The notes: generated by a model not told the origin, from the letters alone. A stretch of 64,000 bases of DNA from Armillaria gallica (GCA_037576215.1 JBANDB010000004.1:5270001-5334000), one strand, 5' to 3'. Positions 41,838-55,600 are shown, counted from the stretch's first letter. Translations and numbers: made by a program.

Positions 41838-44800
41838 ATGAGAAACAAACTGAAAAGACCAAGGTTCACAGGCGACAATGTGTTCCGAGAAGACGAACTC
41901 GAAGAGACCCAAACGGCCCCCCCTCCAGTTAGGGTACGACATACAGATTTCAATGTAACCGCTGCCACAGGGACTCCTAAGCACCGCAAGAAAACGACTT
42001 ATACTGAGGTCCCCCCCAGCCCTTCCAAGCAATCTACCTCACACGATGCGGTTCTGGATGATTTCACAGGCGTCGACTTGTCGTGGCTTAACGGGCCAAC
42101 CCTTGAAGAGGAAAACAGCGACTCCGACTCAGAGGATGAAGGGATCGCGGCAATGGACCCTGGGGCATCGACAGAGGATAATGCAATTCAACAGGTATGT
42201 CTGATGGTTTCTCTCCTGCAGCTTCTTGCTAATCTGCATACAATTGCCAGGACGATCCTCATTTCCGTGATTGGTTGCCCCTTACTTGGGACTTTCTCGA
42301 GGAGATGTTTCGGGATGAACATCCTCGACAGTTTCGTTCATCCTGTGCACGATGTCAAGTATCCGCAGACAAGGAAACTCTCTACAGGTGTGCCTCATGC
42401 AACGAGGTGTTCATGTACTGCCAGGAGTGCATGATTTTTCATCATTACCACAATCCTTTGCACAGAATCCAGGTAACGGTCTCTTACCGACTTGCATCGT
42501 TCACTTCTCATAGTACTTAGGAATGGACAGGAACCTTTTTTCAGAAGACAACCCTGGGAGCGCTTGGTCTGGTCATGCCTCTAGGCCATGATCCTGATAC
42601 CTTCTGCCCTACTCCACGACGCGGGCGACTCCAAGTTCTGGATCTGGACGGTATTCAAACGGTACACGTCGACTACTGCGAATGTACACAATCCCTGGGT
42701 CGATGGCGCCAGCTTCTCCGCTCCCATTTCTTTCCATCAACTGTGGTGAATCCTCAGATGGCGACAACATTCCGCACGTTGGAGGTGTTCCACCTCCTCT
42801 CGTTCATGTCCAAGGTCTCGGGCTATGAATTCTATCATACTCTCGTCTGTCTGACTGATAACACAGGTACATGCCAACCGCCGGTAAGCCAAGCAGTTAT
42901 TGTGGTGACCACGTCTCATTCACTTTGACAGAGCCGATTCCAAGCGTTTATGCGCATGGTACGGGAGTGGCGCTATCTAAAGCTGCTGAAACGAAAGCTC
43001 GACAAATCTCCCCATGATTTGAAGGGCGTCGTTCCAGGCAAACTGCCCATTCCAGCTGGTTCATTGGCTGTCAAATGTCCGGCATGTCCTTGGCCAGGAA
43101 TAAATCTGGATGAAGATTGGGAGCAGGACACAGTTAATCCGTACGTGTGAACACCTAAAATGTTGATGATGTGCTGATCAGTGTGTACAGGTGGAAATAT
43201 AGTTTGTTTCTGGCTATTGATGCCAATTTTCGCCTCGTCCGTTTTGTGGTTTCAAACTCGGCACGGGATCTGAGCCTAGTCAACGGAGCCGGTTTTGTAG
43301 TAGCACAGGATGACTTTAGGCAGCATGTCGCCGAGTATGGGAAACGCATACCATATGATCCCAGCGACTGCAGAGACCATCAGGCCGTCAAACTGGTGAC
43401 ATCAAAACGTGGCGCAGGTTTGGCTACTAGTGGCGTGGCCACAGTGGATTGTGCTCGTCATGATTCTAAAGGGCCGGGCGCAGTTACAATCCTCGACCAC
43501 GGTGAAGAGTGAGTTTTTTTTGGTTGCTTTATCATATAAGACTAACATCTTTGGACAGACAAGTGCGGATGGATTATATCTTTTGCTCAAGGATGCAGCA
43601 TTCGACCCCTCAGCGTGTGGTAGTTTCGTATGACATCAACTGTCAGTGGTCGAAGAAACTCTGGGATCGAATCGCGATCTATCCGCCTTCAATGATGCCC
43701 CATCAAGACCCTGCGGACTTCGTTTATCTCATCCCCAAGTTTCATCTGCCAGCGCATATACCAAGCTGCCATCTCAAATTTTCCTTCAACAAGACACCTC
43801 ACGTAGGGGAGACGGATGGAGAGGCCCCCGAACGCGGTTGGAGTCAACTCAACCAGCTGGCAGCGAGTTTGAAGGTCATGGGTCCAGGAGGATATCTCGA
43901 CACCCTGGATGACCATATCGGAGACTACAACTATAGGAAATCGGCATTGATGGGTACGTCATCGCGTGCATGGTTCAGAGTACTGGATCTCATATCCATT
44001 TGACAGGTTCTAGTCTGTTGAGAGCCATGCTTGAGGCGATACCCACCCGTACTTTGCATAGTGCCATCTATGCTGAGTTCACCGCATCCCTCCCCTTGGC
44101 TGATGTTCAACTCTGGACGGTTGCTATCGAGGGGTGGGAGCAAAATCCGTCCAATGCAGTGAATCCATTTGAAACAACTGTCGCTCGTACGTACTAATTA
44201 TCAAGTATTTTGGGATCGAAGGTTCTGATGCCATGCTTAGAGCTTACAACGTCCAAAGTCCGCCTCACACTGGCTCAAGAGGAAGCCGCGGAGATAGCCA
44301 AAATCACGGCACACGAAATACAAGAGCGTGAAGAAGGAGCAGCACAGAATAACAATGTGGCTGAGAGCACAGCAAAAGATGACAGCGAAGATATTTTTGC
44401 AGTCTGTCACGAGGTAGGGCCAAGCTCGATGATCCTGCAAGGTGTTGAATTAGAATGTGATCAGTGAGTGTCACCATGAATTTCACTATGTTCTCAGCTG
44501 ATGATGTGTGAAAGACGACGCCTGAAATTGGCTTACGCAGCGCTCGGACCTCATTCAATGGATCGTGATCGTGCACGAGTCACCGAAGGTCTCAACAGGC
44601 TTCGACGGCGCATGGATACTTGGTTTGAGGTTCAGCAGGTTTATATGCCGGGTGTAGCCGTGTGGCGAGCCGAGTGGAATAAGGCACAATTAATGGCTAG
44701 GTCTGAGGCTGAAGCCTTGGCAGCGGCACGAGCAGATGCAGATGCAAACGAAGCGGGGGGGCGAGGACGACGGAAGAAGTCGCGACGAAGCAAACACCGT

Positions 44801-45671
44801 CCGAAGGTGTCATTGGAGGAAGCTCTTGACGCTGTCGCAATGCTGCTCTTTCTCCCAAGTGCTTGTCTGGAACGCCGTCGCCAGAACCAAAAGCTTATGG
44901 ACTTTGAGTTCTGTCTGCGGGAGGCTGAGGCTTACGAATGCTTGACGACGATGTGCCGACTGCTGATTTACCGGTCGCATCTCTACAAGTTCAAGGACAA
45001 GCATGTTACCGGACAAATGATGAGTACCCGAGCAAGATCGACCGTCTCTAATGTCCTCAGTAACATTGATGAAGCCGCCACAAGATACCGAACACTTCGC
45101 AGCCATCTCGTAGTTTTGGCAGGTGCCATCGAGGGTGGAAAGCCAGACTGGGACCGTCAGCTACGAGAGCTTAGCTCATCAGATGTTTGGCCTCTCGAAG
45201 ATGTTTTGCCAGGGGAGACAGAGGGACGGCGTGCGATGAGCTGGATCTGGCGTGTTCATCGACATGAAACTGATGCCGAAGAGACCGCGGAAGGTACATC
45301 ACCTTTGATTTGATGTGTCCTCAGAACTGATCGCGACACCAACTCTAGCCTTGAGGATCGAATGGTGCAAGACAAGGGCGCGGGCTCATCGCTGGCATGA
45401 GGAGACTATTCTATTGGAGGAAGAAATGAAACGAGTGAAGGCATTTTTCGCATGGGAAGGGAGGACCTGGTTGGCGCGTGCAGCGCGGGACGACATCTCG
45501 GATGGTGAGCGCGCTTATGCTCTACGCCAGGCCGATATACGTTGTCGTATGCGGCTGAACTGCATCAAGCTCTGGGAGAACGTACCCACGTGGTTAGCCA
45601 GCGGTGTGGTCCCTCTTTCAAAGCGAGGTCGTCCCCGTAAACCTAAGACATCTCCCCTTGCCACCGTGTAA
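41838..45671 (+). CDS. KDZ transposase with CxC2 cysteine cluster, ten exons, 1122 aa
   Basis: Exons are 41838-42194, 42251-42472, 42521-42883, 42932-43140, 43191-43508, 43559-43953, 44007-44186, 44241-44463, 44515-45293 and 45349-45671. All introns are 48-56 bases GT-AG and the frame is open throughout. The N-terminal part is acidic. A CxC2 cluster (SSCARC, YRCASCNEVFMYCQEC, then HxxH) lies at about residues 145-185. The DDE-type core shows Asp in AIDANFRL, Asp in SYDINCQW and Glu in GEAPERGW, with KFHLPAH between. The C-terminus is helical and basic (ALRIEWCKTRARAHRW). KDZ (Kyakuja-Dileera-Zisupton) transposases move DNA by cut-and-paste chemistry. All catalytic residues are present, so it may be active. 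The acceptor of the exon 9 splice is the second AG in the region, chosen to keep frame. Confidence 0.88.
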
Positions 45672-47804
45672 AATTATATACTGTTGTATTGAACGCGAAA
45701 ATGACAAGCATGTTATGATTTAAAAAAACATACAAAAAACACCGGAAAACATATCCCAATTTTCCGAGCATGGCTGGAGATTGACATGGGGAGCAACATC
45801 ATTGAGAACCACATGGCGGAAGGCACGGGAGAGTGACAGGACAAAACAGAAATAGAAGGGAGGAGAAGATGACAGGACGAACGTTTCACATCAAAAGAAC
45901 AGCCAAAATTTGATCCCTGACATAAAAGATACAGAATGAACACAAATAGATGGCGAAGGTCTGATCCTATCATGTTGGACCCAAGTGGGAGTCAAGGCGC
46001 GAACTGACAAAGCAGGTCACGCCTCACTCGTCGTCGCCCACGATGAGCAGGCCTCTTGCCCGTCGACCCTGGCTAGGATGCGATGCGGACGCTCATCCTC
46101 AACCAAAATCTCCCTGCCAAATTTCCATTGCAGTGGCAATCAGTAATAAATTGTCCTTGTCCTTACAACTGCAAGGGATTATTCGATTATCCCTGTACTG
46201 ACTCGGCAGTCTGTAATACATTATCCTTCAATTAGAGGGTGCCCACGCCCGTTGTTGGCTTCATGGGTAGCAGCTACAACGGCCAATTGTCAGTCCTCGA
46301 CAGTTTCAGCTTGGCATGGCATACCTTCACACATATTGGCCCTTAGTACCAGTCACTTGTTCTCGAAGTTCCACATTGTCATGATGGCCTTCGACACTAC
46401 TTCTTTGCTCACTGTGCTATATGGTTAAACAAAATAATTTCTACAGATGGACAGTGTTCAGTATGCAGTTTGGTCATAAAACTGCAGGAGCAACACACCT
46501 GGCACTGGCAGTACAGGTACTTCGTGCTCTACAGAGCAAAATTAGGCGGGCAGCCTTCTTCACGGCAATGGAGAGCATTGATTGACTATAGGTGTGATGT
46601 CTGTAACATATGAGGAGATCCCAGAAGACTCTGGAGCCAAGTAGAACACAAACATTTCCCACTCCCAGAAATCCACATTTGCAGACCCCTTTAAAGTTTG
46701 GAGCAAAACCGCTGCCCTGGTAAAGACTTCATCAGTTTTGTAGACCATGATGGATGCTTGAAGCATGGTACTTGGTGCTTGCGCCTGAGAAGGAGTCCCG
46801 TTAATGAGAAGGAATGGGATTAGGCTACAGGGAGGCGTCAATGCATGCAGATGGTGAGATGATTAGAGTGACTTACGGTTCCAGGCTGCACATGCCAATA
46901 TCTCCCGCCATCCTCCTCCCAAGTCATTGCATCATCGTGGCCATCACTTTCCCATCTTCACACTGTCTAGGGCTAGCCTGTCAGATGACGATATGTTACG
47001 TCGGGTGAAATTCCCTCCAACAATGCTGCTTTGATGGTGTCGGTAAATTGACAAAAGTTGATACTTGATACTTCGAGTAGTCACTTGAAGGAGAGAGCTG
47101 CCTGGCAAGAATTAGCACCTATAAATGTGAGTTAATGGGCAGTGCTTACCATATCCGACACATATGCCACCATCCTCCCTGCCCCATCACCACGTATCTC
47201 CTAATTCCTTTTTACCTCGCCCTTTCTCGACCATCCTGTGCTTGCTTGGCAAATGTCAATTGTCTTGACGGAAAAGAACTGTTCACAGAGACCAGGCTCT
47301 CATAAGTCAGTGAGTCAGGGCTGAATGCACTTTGATGAAGGGAGGGAGGAATCTCATGTTGATTGGAGAGGAGACATCATCATAGCACTGGGTTGCCCAC
47401 CCACAGAACCGCAAGCTGCAAGCCACTTGACACCCGAGAATAGCAAGCTCAAAATGAAGAGCTATCAAAACCAGTCACAGAACTGCTGGGAATATCGAAG
47501 TAAATCCTGTTTCTGAATATCGAAAGCATACCTTCAGGACCAAAATTCAGGGCTTCTAAGTTCTTGGAATTCTTCTCCCCATAATCCAGTATGGTTTGAG
47601 ACAAAATAGCATAAATACAGTGAGGTATCACAAGGAATCCTGAACGTGAAGAACGTCAAGGACAGAAAAAAATGTTATCTCGACATGGAGGGAGAAGAAC
47701 AAACACATGATAGAAATCAGGCCTAAAATAGAAGAGCCAATGAAAAGCGCAACTTATGTAGCCAATGAGAGTGGGGTTCCCACATTCACTCGTTGTATAG
47801 TAGA
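45672..47804. other. Non-coding 5' part of Helitron unit B
   Basis: No gene is supported. A minus-strand open frame at 46560-46841 (TDEVFTRAAVLLQTLKG, VDFWEWEMFVFYLAPE) could be an exon fragment, but it has no partner. The last 84 bases are the Helitron 5' terminal repeat. Confidence 0.45.
47721..47804 (-). repeat. Helitron 5' terminal repeat, unit B
   Basis: Second copy of the 83-84 base terminal block. It abuts directly on the CTAG 3' end of unit C at 47805. Confidence 0.75.
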
Positions 47805-47962
47805 CTAGCGGCGACCCGTGTGCGTTAGGAGAGGAGAAAGATGTGGTATTTTTAGGTAGGTATGAGAATTGTTTACATAATTTTACATGTATCATACAAC
47901 TTTCTTTGATGCAACGATTTGTCCCCGAACTCTTCGACGTTCGTGTCCGTCGTTGCTGCTAG

Positions 47963-49069
47963 TTAATCACTCTTCTTCTCAATGTGTTCAAATTCATCGT
48001 TATCGTTGCTTTTGTCAGTGGAAGGATTGTTGGAGGTGGAAGTAGACGCAGATGTGGCAAGGGTGGGACTGCATACAGAAGGCAATGTCGTTTGGGGTTT
48101 TTGCTTGGTACGTTTCGTCAGACTGTTGGGTGCATTGAAGTTAACTGTCTGTAGGGTCCGTTTCTGATTTCCTTGGACAGAAGAACCTGTATAGTACAAT
48201 GTTGGAAACTACACGTATAATAGGAACAAATGGACACAATACATACCTGGTTTTGTAGGGCTCGCAGGTGTGAGAGGGACGCGGCCAAGAAACACAATGG
48301 TGTCGATATCAATGACGAAGTGTTGGACTTCGTGCATTGGATTGTGTTGGGAGGGATTAGGTTCCTTGAATGCGACGCGTGAAAGAAAGCCAGACACAGA
48401 GACAAAGAGGTTATTCCCCGGCATTGGCTTTTTGTTTTTGTATCGGGGTGAGTCAGGGAAGATTAAGTGAGCAGGAAAGGTACGTTTGTGGCTGAAGAAC
48501 TGTGTATACTGGGCTGCATTGGTATCAAAAGTGAAATCGGAGGTGCTGGTGTCTTGGACTAAGCCGGTGACAGTGATGAATGGGAGGGGGAAGGTGTCCT
48601 CTGTCTTGATTCGTGTCATCTCATGGTATGAATTAGCTTTTTGGTGCGACTGCAAGGAACATGATACGCACAAAAACAATATCACCCACAGCTTGATACT
48701 TGTCAGGTTGAAGAGCATAGTCACCAAGGGCTAGAAGAATGTTTTCTGCTTCTGGGTACATTTTCGTGATCTGTAGGATATAATTATAAGAAGAACGATA
48801 GCTGCAAGATAAAGAAGGTGATGTGCGTTGGCTTGGATGACGAACATTTCAGGTTCATCCTCAAAAACAATGTTGTTTGCATTGAAGAAGCGTAAGGCAA
48901 GGACAAAATTTTCAGTAGTATTGCCAAGAAACATCTGGGCATCGACGACAATGGTTTTCGTCAGCTCGCCAGAGGAATTACAGAGCTGACGGGCACTGGA
49001 TATGTAAGTGAGTCCAAAAAGGGAGGCACTGCCATTTTCAGTTCTTGCAGAAGAGCTGGTGCTGGTCAT
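47963..49069 (-). CDS. Helitron accessory protein, about four exons, unknown (possible OB-fold)
   Basis: Exon 1 is 49069-48827, exon 2 starts at 48770, exon 3 is 48649-48247 and exon 4 is 48186-47963. The donor of exon 2 is uncertain (near 48690). Intron 1 would be GC-AG (48826-48771). Exon 1 reads LFGLTYISSARQLCNSSG and FVLALRFFNANNIVFED. Exon 3 has beta-rich repeats (FPLPFITVTGLVQD, NLFVSVSGFLSRVAF, HFVIDIDTIVFLGR) that resemble an OB-fold. Exon 4 is basic then acidic. Some Helitrons carry an RPA-like single-strand binding gene. Equating this gene with that is inference. It lies between the helicase and the element's 3' end in the same direction. Confidence 0.5.
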
Positions 49070-51926
49070 GGCTTCTTGAGAGAGTGCTGGTGGAATGGGA
49101 GACTTGGATGTGGAGAGCGGGACTATCCTCAGACTCCATATTTGAGTGGTTGTAAATGAGTTGAGTGTCATAAATGTATAGATTAAAGGAAGCGTGTATT
49201 GAAAAGAAATTTGGTTCCAATGTGAAGAGCAGGAGATTAGAGTTTGATGCAAGAGTGAAGGTTTGTGGAGAAAGAATATAGTTTAAAATAGAACAGTCAC
49301 CAGTGATTTCAATTGAATTTCTGCAGGTACAATTTGAGTGAGTCATATGATAAGAAACTGGAAGGGACAGACATCATAGATTAGATTAGGACATCGCGGT
49401 ATACTACGTTCATTGTAGAAGGGCCAGAATCATTTGAAGGTGGTATCAAAATTTTTAGGTGTTTGCCTGAGGTAGCTCTTGAACATGCAACATAGAATTG
49501 ACCATGAGCAAAGACTGGTATTCGAAGGTCAAGGCCCACATATTTTACAGATTGGCCTTGGGCTTTGTTGATGGACATTGCAAATGCAAGGCGAACAGGA
49601 AATTGGTGGCGAGAATATTGAAAAGAGACTTGAGCATGATGATCAAATGTGGCAGTGAGTCGGATACGGGGAATGAAGACAACTTTTCCATTGTGATCCC
49701 CACCAATAATTTGTGCTTCTAAGACACGTGTAGACATCTGAAGAATAATGAGGCATGTACCATTACACATACCATTGGTGGGATCAATGTTGCGTAAGAG
49801 AATAATTGGAGCCCCAATTTTTAGATGAAGTTCACCAGGAAGTAAAGAAGATGAATTTAGAGAGCAAAGAACTTCAATAAGTATGGGGGGATTATAAGCA
49901 TCAAAGGGAGCATCAGCACCAGCCTCATTGATAATCTCATCAGCACTGAGAAAAGATGAAGTTTCTCCTGACATGAGATTCAGAATATATTCATTTGCAT
50001 CAGCAACATCATTGTTTCTTGGAGCAAGTATCGTGTGATTCAGAAAATATTCAGGAGGTGGTGGTGGGGTACTTTCAATACCATGATATACAAAGGAGAT
50101 AAGGTCTTCAATGGAATTGACACATAGCTCTGGTGGAAGTGGAATAGATGCTGAATCAGTTTGGAATGGAAGATTAGAGCCTTGGCCAATACGTAGTAGC
50201 CAGGGTGCAAAGGTTTTTGGGTCATTAAAATTTGAAGTAGAGGAACAATCTGATGATTCGGTATCAGTGTCTGAATGCTGGAGGAGGCACATGTTTTTAG
50301 TAAGGCGCAGTATATGGATATGTTTCCATATTGGAGAGAATGGTAATGATGCTCTGATTATATCAGCACATTTACCTCCAGGAACAATTGGCAAAGTTTG
50401 CTGAAAGTCATCACCGAAAACAACAGTGATTCCACCAAAAATTTTATCTGAGTTTCTGAGATCACGACAGGTTTGTTCGACTGCTTCTGCTGCATAACAA
50501 TGTTGTGGTGCTGCTTCATCCCATATAATAAGGTGAGTCTGTCGAATGAGTTCTGCATGTTGATTCTCTTTAGGAATGTTGCAGAATGATTCTTCGTTTA
50601 GATTTGAAATTGGAATTTTGAACATGAAATGAGAAGTGCGGCCACCAATCAAAAGAAGTGCAGAAATTCCAGAAGATGAGACACAGAGAACAATGTAGCA
50701 TTGTGATTGTAAGAGATGGCATATAGCTTTGTATACAAATGTTTTTCCTGTGCCACCAGGACCATGCAAAAAGAATATTTTATTGCGGTTGTAATAAACA
50801 GAGTCCACAATGCTGTTAAAAGCTGATCATTGCTCTGAATTCAGTTTTTCGATGGCAACTTCTGCATTGTATTTTTCAGCTTCTTGATTATAATCAAGTT
50901 GATTGGTTATCAAAGGATTAAGAGCACGCATGACCCAGTTTCTTTGAGAATGAGGCATGGAGGGATAATTTTGACAGAGTGATTTTCCTGTTTCAGCAAG
51001 AATCATATCAAGCAAATATAAGCCATAGTCATAACAATCATCAAGAGAGGGATTTGTTATTCCAAGAGTGTGAAGTTCAGGAACAATATCGTCAGTGATA
51101 CAATGACAAAATTCATTCCATAACCCAGCTGGATCTGAAGGAGCACAGCAGGTAAGAATAGTGACAAATAAACATCAAAGCTGGCGGCCTGTTTTCATTT
51201 CTGAACTCTCTGATAGGCATTGTCTCCATTCTCCATCATCCTGAAGTAATGCTCTAGCAAACCAGGCTTCATAATATGTTGGATAGATCACATTATTGTA
51301 TTTATAGAGATCTGCATATGAAGTAGGACCCTTGACAACAGTGAGAAGTGTACGCAAATAGAATTGTTCACCAGCATTTGGAGAAACAAAATGCATTCTT
51401 CCAATGGCATAGCTTCCTTGATGAACTTGTCGAGTCCATTTACGGTGTGTCGCATTCCAAACAAATTTCAGTGAAAATTCTTGGTATGTCAATTGGTGTG
51501 CAACTTCACAAATATTGGGATCATTGCTGGCATTAGCTGCAAAGAAAGCAGGTAATGTTGATTTTTGCTCTTCAATTTGTTCTTGAATAGAGTCAGGGGA
51601 GAGTTCAGGATCAAAAGTCACTATATCTTCATTTGGCAGATGGACCTGGATATTCAAAAGTGAGAAAGTTATGAAAGAAAAAGCACAAAGCTTGCTAACC
51701 TGCAATCGAACAACAGGTGGATTTCGACCATGTGTATCAAATTCATAAATACACCAATTAGCTTCTGGTGGTGAAATATAACGGCCATGAAGATGTCGTG
51801 AGATTTCATCATCAATATCAACAGTAGTATAGTCAGGGCCTTTGTGAATATATTTGAAGATATATTTGAATGATGCAATAGATACTGCACACTCGACATT
51901 AATGTGACAATCATATTTGGCAGAGA

Positions 51927-51931
51927 AGTAT
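51927..51931 (+). other. Target-site duplication AGTAT, left
   Basis: Five bases directly outside the LTR; the same five are at 60340-60344. Confidence 0.85.
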
Positions 51932-52332
51932 TATTAGACCTGAACTCCTATCAATGACAAACAATGGCTGTCTCGCATTCGGGCAGTCACCGATGTAGTC
52001 GTCATAGGCGCTTCAGCTAAGTCTTTAGTTTTGCGGCCAAATAGTGAGCGATAGATTCAGTATAGATTAAAGTTAGTTCGAGGCTGGCATACAGGAAGTA
52101 GGAACTACTACTTAAATACGAAAGGTGAAGGTCTAAATATAAGTGGTTCATGAGTGGCTGATAACGAAGTACAAGGACTTGGGGCTGAGGCACGCAATAT
52201 CGAAGTGAGAGCGTGAGAGGTTGAGGAAATAGTATGGGAACGTTGCTCGACTGCCCCTATGGACGACGGCCCGGATCGGTCCAGTGTGAGAGATAAGATA
52301 AGATAAAGCAAAAAAGTGAATAAATCGTAACA
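51932..52332 (-). repeat. Gypsy 3' LTR
   Basis: 401 bases, same length as the 5' LTR. A purine-rich tract (AATGAGGGGG on the minus strand, 52336-52345) lies just upstream, as expected for the plus-strand primer. Confidence 0.9.
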
Positions 52333-52345
52333 TTACCCCCTCATT
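52333..52345 (-). other. Polypurine tract
   Basis: AATGAGGGGGTAA on the minus strand, directly next to the 3' LTR; the primer site for second-strand synthesis in LTR elements. Confidence 0.65.
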
Positions 52346-52625
52346 AAGGCAGGCGTCCTGACTGCCGTTAAGGTATGCTTCCCGGTTCAAAGGGTGGTTT
52401 CGTTTCCGTTGATGCATCGTCATTTCCCCCGAATATGTCCCATAGTTCATATAGGTCTTCCCAGCTTCTGAGCTTCCTCCCCGTCCTTGGGTCGACATGG
52501 TACTCCCAATCCTCTTTTTCGTGGATGATTTGGTCTACGTGTTCAGCGAGGTATTCCTCAATGAGTTCGTCTGCATCCATGTCGTTCTCTCGGACCCAGC
52601 TGTTTGACTCCGGTCCGTACCCCTT

Positions 52626-55600
52626 CTATTTGACAAAGTAGTTGGTCGCTCTCCTGGATGGTTCGCCTCGTCTCCCTCGTACGTTCCGCTGCCTGCTGTC
52701 CAAGATTTTCTCGACTTCGTAGTGTTCTTCGTTGTCGATCAAGTCTGGCGGTGGCGGCGGTGGTTGTTCTTGATTGGGGAATGCTGGTGGAACGTAAGGG
52801 GTGAGTAGCGCTTCATTGAAGGTAGAGTGGATTTTCCAGCTGGCTGGTAACTTGAGCGTGTAGGCAGAGTCACCTTTCTTGCTTGTGATCTCGAATGGGC
52901 CTGTCCGCTTGTCGTCGAGCTTTTTCTTTGGGCGAGGGAGATGGAGATTAGTTGTGTCAAGCCAGACCTTGTCGCCCGTTTTGTATTCGATGGCTGCGCA
53001 CTTGTTTTTGTCATATTGTGCTTTCATCTGCGATGCAGCCTTTTCGAGTGACTTTTGGGCAGAAGCATGGATCTCTTGCATTTTTGAGACGAAGGTGCCG
53101 GAGGCGGGGGTTCGAAATGGGATTGTCGGTTTTGTTCCTGGTAGGACTGATGGGTTGTAACCGTAGTTGACTTCAAAAGGACTTTTGCCGGTCGAGGAGT
53201 GGGTGCGATTGTTGTGAGCGAATGCTGCGAGGGAGAGCCATTCGGCCCAGTCGGTTTGGAGATGGTTGACGAACATGCGAAGGTATTTTTCAATTTCTTG
53301 ATTGACCCTTTCCGTCTGTCCATCTGTCTGGGGGTGATAGGCTGTGGAAGCATTGCTCTTGATTAGGAGGAGGTCGTAGAGGTCTTTCATGAATTTGGAC
53401 ACAAATACCGTTCCCCTGTCTGAGATGACGACCTGAGGCATGCCGTGCTTGGCGTAGACTTCGTCGCATAGGATCTTTGCCCATCCTTCCGAGGATAGCT
53501 CCGTGGAGCATGCTACAGGGATGATTTCCTTAGAGAATCGGTCGACGATTACAAGGATGGCGTCGTGACCGTTACTCTTCGGTAATCCTGTAACCATGTC
53601 CACCGAGATGTGGGTCCACGGTCGTGAGGGTATCTCGTTCGGGTGTAGGGGTGCTGCCTTCGCTTGGGTGCTGCTTTTCGTTCGTTGGCAGGTCTCGCAG
53701 GCTTTTACATATGCTTCGACGTCTTTCTTCATCTTTGGCCACCAGAACTCTCGTAACACGAGTTCTTTGGTCTTTTCGATGCCCGGGTGTCCGGCAGTGA
53801 TGTGATCGTGGGATCGTGCAATGATTTCCCCACGAAGAGCGTGGTCTCTGGGGACATAGATCCTGCCATCATACCAGACGAGTCCGTCTTTCATTTTCAT
53901 GCCACGATCGTGGTCTACGGATCCAGCGACGGTCTTGTCCCAGAGGTGAGCTTTCCTGGTGGCAGCCTGTATGTCGTGATGGGTCTCTCCAATAGTCGGC
54001 ATGATCATGGCTCTGAAGTGCTCGGGGGATAGGACCACGACTTGATCGTTATCATCCTGCCCTTGGTCGTGATCTGCTCTTCGCGAGAGAAGGTCAGCCT
54101 TTTTGTTCGCAGTGCCGGCCTTGTGATGAAGGGTGAAGTGGTACTCCGCCAGCTCAGTGATCCATCGAGCTTGGCGACGGTTTACCTTCTGGGGTTTTCG
54201 GAAATATTGGAGATTTTGATGATCTGTCCAGATTTCGAAGTCCCGGTACGTGCCCATAAGGTAATGCCTCCATTCTTCGAGAGCGAGCATGATGGCCAGA
54301 AGTTCCTTATCGTAGATCTCATAGTTACGCTCGGTAACTGATAGAGATTTAGACAGGAAGGATACTGGTCTCCACTTGCCGTCCTGCTCTTGGGAGAGAA
54401 CTGCGCCTACGGCCCCTTCACTGGCATCTGCTTCTACTCTGAACTTCCCCTCGTTTGTTGGTACAGCAAGTACGACGTCTTCGGCTAGCTGCCTTTTTAG
54501 CTGTTCGAATGCCTCCTGCTGGGCCTTGCCCCACTTCCACGCGTCGTTGCCGGTTAACTGAGTCATGGGCTTTACGATCTTGCTATAGTTCTTGATGAAA
54601 CACCGGTAGAAGTTGGTGAACCCCAAGAACGATTGGAGTTCCCTTTTTTTGGTCAGTACCGGCCAGTCGAGGATGCCTTTGGTTTTGACCGGGTCCATGC
54701 GGATGCTTCCTTCGCTGATGATGACACCCAGGTATTCTGTTTCTAGGACTTCGAATTCACATTTCTCGGCTTTGAGGAACAACTTGTGTTTTCGTAAGGT
54801 TGCCAACACCTGTCGAGTGATCTGGCGGTGTTCCTCCTTTGTCTTGGACATGATGAGGATATCGTCGAGGTAAATGGTAACTTTTCCGGAGGCGATAAGG
54901 TCTTTGAAAATGTCGTTCATCATCCACTGGAAGGTAGCTGGTGAATTGGTAAGCCCAAAGAACATGACCGTCGGCTCGTATAGGCCGCGATTAGTTCTGA
55001 AGGCTGCTTTCCATTCATCGCCTGTTTTGATGCGAACATTATTGTACCCCCATTGAACGTCCAACTTAGAGAAGTACTTGGCACCACGCAGCTTGTCCAT
55101 GAGTTCCGAGATTAAAGGAAGCAGGTATCGGTTTTTGATGGTCATTTCATTAAGCTTCCGATAATCCTGGACTGGCCTTAGCTTCCCATCCTTTTTCTTA
55201 ACAAAGAAGAACGGTGAAGCCATCGGTGACTTGGAAGGTCGTATTCTTCCGCTAGCCAGGTTCTCGTCTAGGAATTTGTCCAGCTCCTCCTGTTCCTTGC
55301 GGTTCAGCGGATAGACTTTGCAGTCCAAGTTGGCATTGGCGTTGGGAGTGAGTTCGATAGCGTGGTCCCACGGTTTCGGTTCTGGGAGTTCATCAAAGCT
55401 TTCTTTATCAAATAAGTCTTTGAAGTCTCTGCACCACTCGGGGACCATTTCTTCGAACGTTTTGGTCTTCTTGTCCGCGTTGGCCTTGGCTGCTAAGTCA
55501 TTGGCTACATGTCGCATTGCTCTGATGCGGATGGCTTCCTCGAAGTTTATTGCCAGGATAGTGTCTCCCTCTTTGAGCTCTTCGTCCCATTTGTCGTACG

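Larger units (their letters stand above)
34373..47804 (-). mobile_element. Helitron-like unit B, 13.4 kb, carries cargo including a KDZ transposase
   Basis: The 3' end CGGGTCCCCGCTAG (minus strand) is at 34373, and the 5' end TCTACTATACAACGAG is at 47804. Both ends match unit A closely. No Rep or helicase was found inside. The contents are a five-exon gene (35352-37162), an RNase H1 N-terminal-domain gene (37472-38220), and a co-oriented trio ending in a KDZ transposase (39614-45671). Treating the two ends as one element is an inference from their orientation and spacing. The KDZ trio may be a separate later insertion. Confidence 0.5.

Noticed and set aside
46560..46841. Small minus-strand gene in unit B
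   Set aside because: A single open stretch without splice partners, paralog or motif; noted only as a possible exon fragment.
38300..47500. Terminal inverted repeats of the KDZ element
   Set aside because: No convincing pair could be matched by eye around 38-39.6 kb and 45.7-47.5 kb.
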